Positions 1 to 15,015 of a stretch of DNA of 64,000 nt are shown here, piece by piece. Source of the DNA: Streptosporangium minutum (lineage in GTDB: Bacteria > Actinomycetota > Actinomycetes > Streptosporangiales > Streptosporangiaceae); NCBI RefSeq assembly GCF_002149035.1, contig NZ_NGFP01000003.1, positions 301 to 64,300 on the forward strand, written 5' to 3'. Numbering within the stretch: position 1 is the first letter of the stretch; each line of letters begins with the position of its first letter. The notes beneath the pieces were generated by a model that ran no database searches, had not been told where the DNA came from, and worked only from the letters and a program-made list of their open reading frames with translations. A program made the translations under genes and the position numbers.

Positions 1-120
1 GGGTTGGACGGGGTTGTGCTTCATGCACTGGCTTTTAACACACTGTTGAGTTCTCAAGAAACGGACGCGTTCTCCATCTTCCCGGCCAACTGGCCCGGCG
101 TCCGGGGCGTTCCATTCGTT
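1..120 (-). other. 16S rRNA leader (pre-rRNA), rRNA gene beyond left edge
   Basis: Read on the minus strand, positions 64-39 give a stretch containing TTGAGAACTCAACAGTGTG. This resembles the conserved leader found before actinobacterial 16S rRNA genes, where it takes part in antitermination and RNase III processing. It lies directly downstream of three promoter-like sequences that all face left. No mature rRNA sequence is inside the window, so the gene itself is inferred to start past position 1. Confidence 0.65.
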
Positions 121-126
121 ATTTCG

Positions 127-156
127 ATCTTAGCTCGCCTGCCGTTTTCGTGTCAA
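127..156 (-). promoter_or_regulatory. rrn promoter, proximal (TTGACA / TAAGAT)
   Basis: On the minus strand a perfect -35 hexamer TTGACA (156-151) is separated by 18 bp from a -10 TAAGAT (132-127). This is a strong vegetative sigma-factor promoter. Transcription would start near 120 and run into the 16S leader. It is the best of three tandem promoter candidates. Confidence 0.75.
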
Positions 157-238
157 ACCGCTCATTTCGAGCCACTTGCCACAATCCGGTCAAGCTTGGT
201 TAAGATTTTGACTACCCCTTCTCAAGGGCAACCCTCTA

Positions 239-267
239 AACTTACCCTGCCATCTGGAGCTCGTCAA
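239..267 (-). promoter_or_regulatory. rrn promoter, middle candidate
   Basis: Minus-strand -35 TTGACG (267-262), 17-bp spacer and -10 TAAGTT (244-239). The -35 region shares the string TTTGACGAG with the distal candidate, which suggests a duplicated promoter unit. Tandem promoters are normal for actinobacterial rRNA operons. Confidence 0.55.
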
Positions 268-384
268 ACCCCCTGGTTTTCAAGGGTTTGAGCGGACACC
301 GAAGGCTCAGGCTCGTTCAGTGGGAGTCGGCCCTGGGGCCCGTCCGCCGGATTCGGCGTCCGGCTCGCTCCCGGGGCATTGAGA

Positions 385-413
385 ACATTAGGCGGCCCCC
401 GGAGCCTCGTCAA
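385..413 (-). promoter_or_regulatory. rrn promoter, distal candidate
   Basis: Minus-strand -35 TTGACG (413-408), 17-bp spacer and -10 TAATGT (390-385). It faces the rRNA leader and lies about 90 bp past the tyrS terminator in the direction of transcription, so the rRNA operon has its own upstream control region. Confidence 0.55.
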
Positions 414-500
414 ATCAACCCCTCCGGGGGAACCTGCAGGTCACCGGCGACTCGCGGCTCGATCCGCGCTCTTCGCTACCCGAACGTTACAGAAACAGAC

Positions 501-534
501 GACGAGCGCCCCGGCCGGAGCCGGGGCGCTCGTC
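501..534 (-). terminator. tyrS terminator
   Basis: A perfect 14-bp inverted repeat (501-514 with 521-534) with a 6-base loop lies about 80 bp after the tyrS stop. On the minus strand it is followed by a modest T-rich run (TGTTTCTGT). It separates tyrS from the rRNA promoters. Confidence 0.75.
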
Positions 535-615
535 ACGCGGATCACGACGTCGGTACCGCGGTCAGCCGTGCGTACCGGAGACCACGCATACCCGGACGCC
601 GGCCGTACGCAGGCG

Positions 616-1884
616 TCAGGCGGTGACCTCGACACCGCCGATGGAGCGCTTGCCGCGGCGCAGCACCAGGAAGCGGCCGTGCAGCAGATCACCGGCCGAC
701 GGCACGTAGGCCTCATCGGTGATCTTCACGTTGTTGAGGTACGCGCCGCCCTCCTTGACCGCGCGGCGGGCGGCGGACTTCGACTCCACCAGTCCGCTCT
801 CGGCCAGCAGATCGACGAACGAGGCCCCCACCGCGGAGACCTCGGCGCGCGGCACCTCGGCCAGTGCCGAGCCGAGCGTCCGGGCGTCCAGCTCCTCCAG
901 CGAGCCCTGGCCGAACAGCGCCCTCGACGCCGCCACCACCCGTGCCAGCTCGTCGGCTCCGTGAACGAGGGTCGTGACGTCCTCGGCCAGTGTCCGCTGC
1001 GCCTCACGGGCCGCCGGACGGTCGGCGACGGCCTTCTCCAGCTCGGCGATCTCGTCCTGGGTGCGGAAGGTGAACACCTTGAGGAAGCGGACGACGTCCC
1101 GGTCGTCGGCGTTCAGCCAGTACTGGTAGAACGCGTACGGCGAGGTCAGGGCCGGGTCGAGCCAGACGGCGCCGCCGGCGGTCTTGCCGAACTTGGTGCC
1201 GTCCGCCTTGGTGATCAGCTTGCCGGTCAGGGCGTGGGTGTGCGTGCCCTCCACCCGGCGGATCAGGTCGACGCCGGCGGTGATGTTGCCCCACTGGTCG
1301 CTGCCGCCGAGCTGGAGCGTGCAGCCGTGCCGGCGGTAGAGCTCCAGGTAGTCGTTGGCCTGCAGGATCTGGTAGCTGAACTCGGTGTAGCTGAGCCCGT
1401 CGCCGCCCAGACGCGCGGACACCGACTCCCGGGCGAGCATGCGGTTGACCGGGAAGTGCTTGCCGACGTCGCGCAGGAAGTCGATCGCCGACATCTCCGA
1501 GGTCCAGTCGAGGTTGCTGACCAGGGTCGCGCCGGTGGGCCCGTCGTCGAAGGAGAGGAACTTCTCCACCTGGACGCGGATCCGCGCGACCCATTCCGCG
1601 ACGACCTCGGAGGAGTTCAGCGACCGCTCGGTGCTGCGGCCGCTGGGGTCGCCGATGAGACCGGTGGCCCCGCCGACCAGGCCGATCGGGCGGTGCCCCG
1701 CCCGCTGGAAGCGGGTGAGGATCAGCAGCGTGGCCAGGTTGCCGGCGTGCAGCGACGGAGCGGTCGGGTCGAAGCCCGCATAAACCGTGATCGGCCCCTC
1801 GGCGAGTGCCGTGCGCAGCGCGTCGGCATCGGTGGTCTGCGCGATGACGTCGCGCCATTCGAGCTCATCGAGGATGTCGGTCAC
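616..1884 (-). CDS. tyrS: tyrosyl-tRNA synthetase
   Basis: Class I aminoacyl-tRNA synthetase that charges tRNA-Tyr in the cytoplasm. About 422 residues, normal for the family. The HIGH-type signature appears as PSLHAGNL near the N terminus and the KMSKS-type loop as KFGKT in mid-protein. The last 60 or so residues ([19 protein letters not shown]) look like the S4 RNA-binding domain that recognises the tRNA. I chose the GTG at 1884, preceded by AAGGATC, because it gives the family-typical [12 protein letters not shown] start; a longer upstream in-frame extension has no family support. A terminator sits between the upstream glycosylase gene and tyrS, so it probably has its own promoter. A TATATG at 918-913 is a possible -10 element. 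Confidence 0.96.
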   Translation of the reverse strand: MTDILDELEWRDVIAQTTDADALRTALAEGPITVYAGFDPTAPSLHAGNLATLLILTRFQRAGHRPIGLVGGATGLIGDPSGRSTERSLNSSEVVAEWVARIRVQVEKFLSFDDGPTGATLVSNLDWTSEMSAIDFLRDVGKHFPVNRMLARESVSARLGGDGLSYTEFSYQILQANDYLELYRRHGCTLQLGGSDQWGNITAGVDLIRRVEGTHTHALTGKLITKADGTKFGKTAGGAVWLDPALTSPYAFYQYWLNADDRDVVRFLKVFTFRTQDEIAELEKAVADRPAAREAQRTLAEDVTTLVHGADELARVVAASRALFGQGSLEELDARTLGSALAEVPRAEVSAVGASFVDLLAESGLVESKSAARRAVKEGGAYLNNVKITDEAYVPSAGDLLHGRFLVLRRGKRSIGGVEVTA

Positions 1885-1979
1885 GATCCTTGCTTTCCAA
1901 TGTTCGAAGGGACATATACCGCTCCCGTACAGCCTGCCCGATCCCGGCACCGCCCGCCACCCGGAATCTCCCCGGTGAC

Positions 1980-2003
1980 CGGCAGGACAAGCATGTCCTG
2001 CCG
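1980..2003 (-). terminator. terminator after the DNA glycosylase gene
   Basis: Perfect 10-bp stem (1980-1989 with 1994-2003) and a 4-base loop, seven bases beyond the stop codon of the glycosylase gene. It ends the arg operon transcript before tyrS. No strong T-run follows. Confidence 0.7.
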
Positions 2004-2009
2004 AAGGAT

Positions 2010-2695
2010 CTACCGGCGGCGCGGGACGTGTGGCCGGTACGGCGAGACCGTGGGGTCTCCGTCGATCCAGAAGCGCCAGGGGATCTCCCGGGCCGACGAG
2101 ACCCCGGTGCGAGGCCCCGACCGGATCGCCTCGGCCCCGGGAGGATCGCCGCCCAGCACGCCGGCCGGACCGGGCGGGCCTGCCGGAGCGGGCGCGCCGG
2201 CCGGGCCGGGCGGGCAGACGTCGAGCCCGTCGTGCTCCCGGGTGAAGTCGAGTGCCACCGCCAGGCGGGCGGGTCCGCGTGCGAGGTCACGCGCGGCGAC
2301 GGTACGGCTCGCACCCGCCGTCCGGCGGGTGCGGGCCACCTCGGCGCCGGAGACCACCTCGCCGGCTCGGAGCAGCACGCCCGAGCCCACCCCTTCGGGG
2401 AGGCAGACGATGTTGGCGCAGAAGTGCATGCCGTAGGTGAAGTAGACGTACAGGTGCCCCGGCGGCCCGAACATCACCGCGTTGCGCGGCGTCCGGCCCC
2501 GGTAGGTGTGGGAAGCGGGGTCCTCCCCGGGCACGCCGTACGCCTCGACCTCGGTGATGCGGACCGAGACCGGTCCGTGCACGAGCACCCGCCCCAGGAG
2601 GTCCGGGGCGACCTCGTGGCCGGGCCGGTCGAAGAACTCCCGTGTCAGGGGCACGGACCCGGTGAGCACCGGCTCGCCGGGTCCGCCGGCCCGCA

Positions 2696-2696
<1 letters not shown>
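2010..2696 (-). CDS. DNA-3-methyladenine glycosylase (MPG/AAG family)
   Basis: Monofunctional base-excision glycosylase of the AAG/MPG fold, which removes alkylated purines. About 228 residues. Family landmarks are the N-terminal substrate-pocket region [15 protein letters not shown], the catalytic-region string ITEVEAYG followed by [16 protein letters not shown], and [11 protein letters not shown]. The ATG shares one base with the argH stop (TGATG), so translation is probably coupled to argH and the gene is the last member of the arginine operon. A linker rich in Pro, Gly and Ala lies between the catalytic core and the C-terminal [12 protein letters not shown] motif; it is longer than I would expect and probably disordered. 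Confidence 0.92.
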
Positions 2697-5355
<2,659 letters not shown>

Positions 5356-5423
5356 GATCAGTTTCTCCAAAGTCTTCGCGTCACAGATGTTCGGGTGGAG
5401 CTGGGGTGGCCCGCCGTCGCGGG

Positions 5424-5926
5424 CTAGATACGTCGGTCGGCGTGCCGGAGCAGGGCCTCGGCGACCGCTTCTCCCCCCATCGGGTCCCGGCTGATGACGA
5501 GGATCGTGTCGTCTCCGGCGACCGTGCCGAGGATGGACTTCCAGTCGGCGTGGTCGATGGCGGAGGCGAGGAACTGGGCGGCCCCCGGCGGCGTGCGGAC
5601 GATCACCAGGTTGGCGGACGCCTCGGCGGAGACGAGCAGTTCCTCGGCGAGGCGGCCCAGCCGGGCGGCCGGGGACTCCCCGGAGCCGAGCCTGGCCAGC
5701 GGGATCCGGCCGCCGCCCTCGCCGGGCAGGGCGTAGACCAGGGAACCGTCCTCGGCGCGCAGCTTGAGCGCGCCGAGCTCGTCCAGATCACGGGAGAGGG
5801 TGGCCTGGGTGACCTCCACCCCGCTCTCCAGCAGGAGCTTGGCGAGGTCGGGCTGGGAGCGGACCGGCTGGCGCTCCAGGAGCTCGGCGATCCGCGCCTG
5901 GCGGGCGACCTTGGTCATGGGAATCA

Positions 5927-5927
<1 letters not shown>
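5424..5927 (-). CDS. argR: arginine repressor ArgR
   Basis: Arginine-responsive hexameric repressor of the arg genes. About 167 residues. It has an N-terminal winged helix ([21 protein letters not shown], then [16 protein letters not shown]) and a C-terminal arginine-binding, oligomerisation domain ending near [15 protein letters not shown]. The ATG at 5927 shares one base with the argF stop (TGATG) and has GAGG upstream; a second ATG nine bases later lacks a ribosome site. Being inside the operon it controls, it is likely autoregulated through the argC promoter. Confidence 0.96.
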
Positions 5928-8134
<2,207 letters not shown>

Positions 8135-8138
<4 letters not shown>

Positions 8139-9099
8139 TTGTCGCTCCCGTTCAGCTGGATGGTGGCGGTCAGCCGCCGGTTGACCAGGTTCGGCACGGC
8201 CGGCGCCTTCGCGACGTCCGGCAGCACCATGGTTCCGATGCCCTCGTCGGTGAAGATCTCCAGCAGCACCGAGTGGGGCACCCTGCCGTCGAGCACGTGC
8301 GCCTGCGGCACGCCTCCCCGGACGGCGGTCAGGCACGCCTCCATCTTGGGCACCATGCCGCTGGACAGGCCGGGCAGGAGCTTGTCGAGCTCCGTGGCCG
8401 ACAGCTGCCTGATGACCTCGTTGCCGCCGTCCCCGGCGTCGGGGCGCCAGTCGCGGTAGAGGCCCTCGACGTCGGTCAGGACGATCAGTTTGGACGCCTG
8501 GAGCGCCACCGCGACCGCGGCGGCGGCGGTGTCGGCGTTGACGTTGTAGACGGTGCCGTCGTCGCTGCGCGCGATCGAGGAGATCACCGGGATCCGCCCG
8601 TCGTCCAGCAGCGCCTGCACGGCTCCGGCCTCGACGTTGACGATGTCGCCGACCTGGCCGATGTCCACCTGGGCTCCGTCGACGACGGCGTGCTTGCGGA
8701 CGGCGGTGAACAGGTGAGCGTCCTCGCCCGACATGCCGATGGCGAACGGCCCGTGCCGGTTGACCAGGCCGACCACGTCCCGGTTGACCTGGCCGACCAG
8801 GACCATCCTGACCACCTGCATGGCCTCGGGGGTGGTGACCCGGAGCCCGGCGGTGAAGGTGGACTCGATGCCGAGCCTGTCGAGCTGGGCGTTGATCTGC
8901 GGTCCGCCGCCGTGCACGATCACCGGCTTGAGCCCGGCGTAGCGCAGGAAGACGACGTCGGCGGCGAACTTCTCCCGCAGGTGCTCCTCGGTCATCGCGT
9001 TGCCGCCGTACTTGATGACGACGGTCGCGCCGTTGAAGCGGGCGAGCCAGGGCAGCGCCTCGATCAGCGTGTGCGCCTTGGCCAGGGCGTCGCCGGTCT

Positions 9100-9103
<4 letters not shown>
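8135..9103 (-). CDS. argB: acetylglutamate kinase
   Basis: Phosphorylates N-acetylglutamate, usually the feedback-controlled step of the pathway. About 322 residues. The nucleotide-binding [10 protein letters not shown], the substrate loop [12 protein letters not shown], and [15 protein letters not shown] are present. The ATG at 9103 overlaps the argJ stop (ATGA). The C-terminal tail beyond the GTMVLPD end of the usual kinase fold (roughly 25 residues, [20 protein letters not shown]) is an extension whose role I cannot assign. Confidence 0.96.
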
Positions 9104-11356
<2,253 letters not shown>

Positions 11357-11482
11357 CTAGCCGATGCGTCGGCGCCGGGTCAGCCGGATAAGACAAAGGG
11401 CCCAGAGCTGTACAAATAACCATATTTCACCATGTATGATCATGCGTCCTTGAGGTCGGTGATGTTTCGGCACTGTTGCCCG

Positions 11483-11498
11483 TACCTACCGGTCGGTA
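11483..11498. promoter_or_regulatory. TetR-type operator upstream of acyl-CoA synthetase
   Basis: TACCTACCGGTCGGTA is a 16-bp palindrome with one mismatched pair (15th-century-simple form TACCGACCGGTAGGTA on the other strand). It lies 43 bp before the ATG of the acyl-CoA synthetase gene. It fits the TACCGACCGNTNGGTN consensus I recall for TetR-family regulators of fatty-acid degradation. No TetR gene is in the window, so the regulator would act in trans. Confidence 0.55.
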
Positions 11499-11541
11499 TC
11501 GTTACGTTTCCGGTCCCTCCGCCCCCGGGGAGTACGAACAC

Positions 11542-13203
11542 ATGACTGTCACCCATGACCAGGTCCAGGCCCAGCTCACCGGTCCAGGGCAGCTTTTCGA
11601 GATGGAGGAGGTCACCGGCCACGGCGGTGCCGTCAGGACGTGGAAACACGCGCCCGGCCACTTCCGCGCGCTCCTCGAGATGAGCCGGTTCCACGGCGAC
11701 AAGGTCTTCCTGACGTACGAGGACGAGCACATCACCTACGAGGAGCACTTCCGGCGGGCGGCGACGCTGGCACGGCGCCTGGTGGAGGACTACGGCGTGG
11801 TCAAGGGCGACCGGATCGCCATCGCCATGCGCAACTACCCCGAGTGGGTGGTCGCGTTCTCCGCCACGCTGGCCGCCGGGGCGGTGGCCGTACCGCTCAA
11901 CGCCTGGTGGACTGCTCAGGAGCTGGAGTTCGGGCTGTCGGACTCGGGGGCCAAGGTGCTGATCGCCGACGGCGAGCGCGCCGCCAGGATCGGCGGCCTG
12001 GCGCAGTCGCTGATCGTGGCCCGGGGCGAGGCGCCCGAGGGCGCCCGCTCGTTCGAGGACGTGCTGGGCGCCGTCGAGGCCGACGTGACGCTGCCGGCGG
12101 TCGAGCTGTCCCCGGAGGACCCGGCCACGATCTTCTACACCTCGGGCACCACCGGCCGCCCCAAGGGCGCCCTCGGCAGCCACCGCAACCTCGGCCAGTC
12201 CCCCATGACCGTGGCCTACAGCCTGCTGCGCAGCGTGGTCCGGGCGGGCAAGGACCCGGCGGAGTCGGCCGGGCAGCGCCGCGTCACCCTGCTCACCGTG
12301 CCGCTCTTCCACGTCACCGGCTGCTTCGCGGTGATGACCACCACCATGTTCACCGGCGGCGGCCTGGTGCTGATGTACAAATGGGACGCCGGGCGGGCCC
12401 TGGAGCTGATCGAGCGCGAGAAGGTCACCACGTTCAGCGGCGTGCCCACCAACGTGTGGCAGCTCCTGTCCCACCCCGATCTGGACAAGCATGACATCTC
12501 CAGCCTCAACTCCCTCGGGTACGGCGGCGCCCCGGCCCCGCCGAAGCTGCTGGAGCGCATCACCGAACTGCTGCCCAGCCGCTCCCCCTCCAACGGCTAC
12601 GGTCTGACCGAGACCACCGCGCTCACCATCAACAACGCCGGCGTGGACTACCTGGCCAAGCCCGACAGCATCGGCCTGCCGATGCCCGTGGTCGAGGTGA
12701 AGATCTCCGACCCGCTCGGCGACGAGCTCCCGGCCGGCGAGGTGGGAGAGCTCTGCCTGCGCGGCCCGAACGTGATCCTCGGCTACTGGAACCGCCCCGA
12801 GGCCACCGCCGAGACCTTCATCGGCGGCTGGCTGCACACCGGCGACCTGGCGCGGGTGGACGAGGAGGGCTTCGTGTTCATCGTGGACCGGGCCAAGGAC
12901 ATGGTCATCCGCGGCGGCGAGAACGTCTACTGCGCCGAAGTCGAGGCCGCGCTGTTCGAACATCCGGCGGTGGACGACGTCGCGGTGATCGGCATCCCCC
13001 ACGACGAGCTCGGCGAGGAGGTCGGCGCGGTGGTACGGCTGGCGTCCCCGGCGAGCGCCGAGGAGCTGCAGGCCTTCCTGCGCGAGCGGATCGCGGCGTT
13101 CAAGATCCCGGTCCGGTTCTGGGTCCGCGAGACCGAGCTCCCCCGCAACCCCGGCGGCAAGATCCTCAAGACCCACCTCCGCAAGGAGGTCCTGGGCTCC
13201 TGA
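11542..13203 (+). CDS. acyl-CoA synthetase (class I adenylate-forming, FadD-like)
   Basis: Activates a carboxylic acid, probably a fatty acid, to its CoA thioester through an acyl-adenylate. About 553 residues. The ATP-binding loop YTSGTTGRPKG is at residues 199-209, followed by YGLTETTA, then the hinge region GWLHTGDLARVDEEG and DRAKDMVIRGGENVY; the catalytic lysine is in PGGKILK near residue 540. The ATG at 11542 is preceded by GGGGAG; an in-frame start further upstream would sit inside the operator region. Substrate chain length cannot be read from sequence. A TetR-type palindrome precedes it. Confidence 0.93.
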   Translation: MTVTHDQVQAQLTGPGQLFEMEEVTGHGGAVRTWKHAPGHFRALLEMSRFHGDKVFLTYEDEHITYEEHFRRAATLARRLVEDYGVVKGDRIAIAMRNYPEWVVAFSATLAAGAVAVPLNAWWTAQELEFGLSDSGAKVLIADGERAARIGGLAQSLIVARGEAPEGARSFEDVLGAVEADVTLPAVELSPEDPATIFYTSGTTGRPKGALGSHRNLGQSPMTVAYSLLRSVVRAGKDPAESAGQRRVTLLTVPLFHVTGCFAVMTTTMFTGGGLVLMYKWDAGRALELIEREKVTTFSGVPTNVWQLLSHPDLDKHDISSLNSLGYGGAPAPPKLLERITELLPSRSPSNGYGLTETTALTINNAGVDYLAKPDSIGLPMPVVEVKISDPLGDELPAGEVGELCLRGPNVILGYWNRPEATAETFIGGWLHTGDLARVDEEGFVFIVDRAKDMVIRGGENVYCAEVEAALFEHPAVDDVAVIGIPHDELGEEVGAVVRLASPASAEELQAFLRERIAAFKIPVRFWVRETELPRNPGGKILKTHLRKEVLGS

Positions 13204-13282
13204 CGCGGGATCGGCGGTGACCTGCGGTGAGCGGCGTAAAATCGTTTGCCTTGGCGCAGGTCACCGCCGAGACTGATTGACC

Positions 13283-14596
13283 GTGCCTGAAACTCCTGAC
13301 CGATCGCTCAGAACGCTGGTCCGCCGGCTGAAGATGGACCTGGGCCCCCTGCGCGACTCCCGTGACTTCCGGCTGCTCTTCGGCTCGGGACTGGTCACGA
13401 TGTTCGGCACCTTTCTCACCCTGGTCGCGGTCCCGCTGCAGATGAAGGAGCTCACCCACGGCTCCTACCTGGCGGTCGGCCTGGTCAGCGTGGCGGAATT
13501 CGTGCCCATGGTGGTGTGCGGGCTCTGGGGCGGGGCGATCGCGGACGCGCTGGACCGGCGGAAGATCATCCTCTACACCGAGGCGGGGCTCTGCGTCACG
13601 GTCGTGGTCCTGATGGTCAACGCGATGCTGCCGGAGCCGCAGATCTGGGTGCTGTACGTGGTCGGCGCGCTCTCCGCGGGCCTCGGCAGCCTGCAGCGGC
13701 CGAGCCTGGAGTCGCTGATGCCGCGCGTGGTCAGGCACGACCAGCTCACCGCGACCGCCGCGCTGACCAGCTTCCGCTGGAACCTCGGCGCCATCGTGGC
13801 TCCCGGCCTCAGCGGCCTGATCGTCATCTGGTTCGGTTTCGCCGCCGCCTACGGCGTCAACGTGGCGACCTTCCTGTTCTCCCTGGCCCTGCTCTGGCTG
13901 GTGAAGGCCCCGCCGCAGTCCGAGGACGCTCCCCCGGCGTCGATCAGGGCGCTGGTCGAGGGCGTCCGCTACGCCGTGGGCCGCCCGGACCTGATGGGCA
14001 CCTACCTGGTGGACATCGCCGCGATGATCTTCGCGTTCTCCACCGCGCTGTACCCGTTCCTCGCCGACGAGCTCGGCGTCCCCGAGGCGCAGGGCCTGTT
14101 CTTCTCCGCCTCGGCCGTCGGCTCGCTGATCGCCTCGGTCACCTCGGGCTGGACCAGTCACGTCCACCGCCACGGCCTGGGGGTCATCGTGGCGGCGATC
14201 GGGTGGGGCGGCGCGGTGGCGCTGGCGGCCGTCATGCCCACCGTCTGGGGCATCTTCGTCTGCCTGGCCCTGGCCGGGGCGGCCGACATGATCAGCGGCG
14301 TCTTCCGCTCCACCATCTGGAACCAGACCATCCCGGACGAGTTCCGTGGCCGCCTCGCGGGCATCGAGCTGCTCTCGTACACCAGCGGCCCGATGCTGGG
14401 CAACGCCAGGGCGAGCCTGATGGGCCAGCTCGGCGGGACCCGCTTCTCCCTGGGCGCGGGCGGCCTGCTGTGCATCGGCGCGGTGGTCGCGATGGCCGGG
14501 CTGCTGCCCAGGTTCCGCGACTACGACGCCCGCACCGACGAGCACGCGACCAGGGAGCGCGCCCGTCGCGAGGCCCTCGCGGGGGCCGAGACCTGA
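13283..14596 (+). CDS. MFS transporter (EntS/MFS_3-like exporter)
   Basis: Integral membrane transporter of about 437 residues with roughly 12 hydrophobic segments. The first begins near residue 30 (LLFGSGLVTMFGTFLTLV). The cytoplasmic loop GGAIADALDRRKI matches the MFS GxxxDRxGRR-type motif. It is closest in style to the MFS_3 group, which includes enterobactin exporter EntS. The substrate is unknown. Start is GTG 13283 or TTG 13277; neither has a strong ribosome site. It follows the acyl-CoA synthetase by about 80 bp on the same strand and may share its transcript. Confidence 0.88.
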   Translation: MPETPDRSLRTLVRRLKMDLGPLRDSRDFRLLFGSGLVTMFGTFLTLVAVPLQMKELTHGSYLAVGLVSVAEFVPMVVCGLWGGAIADALDRRKIILYTEAGLCVTVVVLMVNAMLPEPQIWVLYVVGALSAGLGSLQRPSLESLMPRVVRHDQLTATAALTSFRWNLGAIVAPGLSGLIVIWFGFAAAYGVNVATFLFSLALLWLVKAPPQSEDAPPASIRALVEGVRYAVGRPDLMGTYLVDIAAMIFAFSTALYPFLADELGVPEAQGLFFSASAVGSLIASVTSGWTSHVHRHGLGVIVAAIGWGGAVALAAVMPTVWGIFVCLALAGAADMISGVFRSTIWNQTIPDEFRGRLAGIELLSYTSGPMLGNARASLMGQLGGTRFSLGAGGLLCIGAVVAMAGLLPRFRDYDARTDEHATRERARREALAGAET

Positions 14597-14709
14597 CGGC
14601 CGCCCGCCGGAACGCCCCAGGCTGCTCCCCGCGGACCTCCGGCCACTCCGGCGCTCCGGAACGGCCGGCCCTCCGCCGGGGAGACCGGGCGGCTCTGCGG
14701 GTCCGGGTC

Positions 14710-14955
14710 TCAGCCGGCCTCGCGCCAGCCCTCGTACTCCTCCGCCAGCGCCTCCAGCCGTGCCAGGTGATCCGTCTCCAGCACCCCGTCGGGGTCCTCG
14801 ACGACCACGACCCACTGGGCGTCCTCGGCGTCGTCCTCGCCCGCGAGGGTCTCCCGTACGACGGCGGGCGTGCCCATCCGCGGAAACTCCTCGGCCACGG
14901 TCTCCGCGACCTCTTCCGCGTCGCCGCGATCGGCGAAGACCAGCAGGTGTCTCAA
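14710..14955 (-). CDS. small acidic protein, RraB-like
   Basis: About 81 residues, very acidic (many Glu and Asp, as in GEDDAEDAQWVVVVEDPDG). The fold pattern, an N-terminal beta strand RHLLVFADRGDAEEVAETV followed by a short second domain, resembles the RraB/ribonuclease-E-inhibitor family found as a single small protein in many actinobacteria; this is a family-level guess. The start is TTG at 14955 with GGGAGG just upstream, at slightly short spacing. It lies directly after the pheT terminator hairpin on the same strand, so it may depend on read-through from pheST. Function is unproven. Confidence 0.72.
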   Translation of the reverse strand: MRHLLVFADRGDAEEVAETVAEEFPRMGTPAVVRETLAGEDDAEDAQWVVVVEDPDGVLETDHLARLEALAEEYEGWREAG

Positions 14956-14973
14956 CGTCCCTCCCGAAGGTGA

Positions 14974-15002
14974 AGGCCCCGGCGGCAGGACCGCCGGGGC
15001 CT
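14974..15002 (-). terminator. pheST terminator
   Basis: A 12-bp perfect stem (14974-14985 with 14991-15002) and 5-base loop, 14 bp past the pheT stop. It sits only about 20 bp upstream of the start of the small RraB-like gene, so termination here must be partial for that gene to be expressed from pheST. Confidence 0.75.
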
Positions 15003-15015
15003 CCGCCGCTGTGGA

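Noticed and set aside
1885-2009. Possible T-box leader before tyrS
   Set aside because: No T-box core sequence is visible; the only strong structure is the glycosylase terminator.
379-2436. 685-residue open frame opposite tyrS and the glycosylase gene
   Set aside because: It is the high-GC shadow frame of two clearly recognised minus-strand genes. Its product is rich in Arg, Gly and Asp with no domain.
11461-11541. In-frame upstream start of the acyl-CoA synthetase at 11476
   Set aside because: The added residues are not family-like and would overlap the operator; the ATG at 11542 has a ribosome site.
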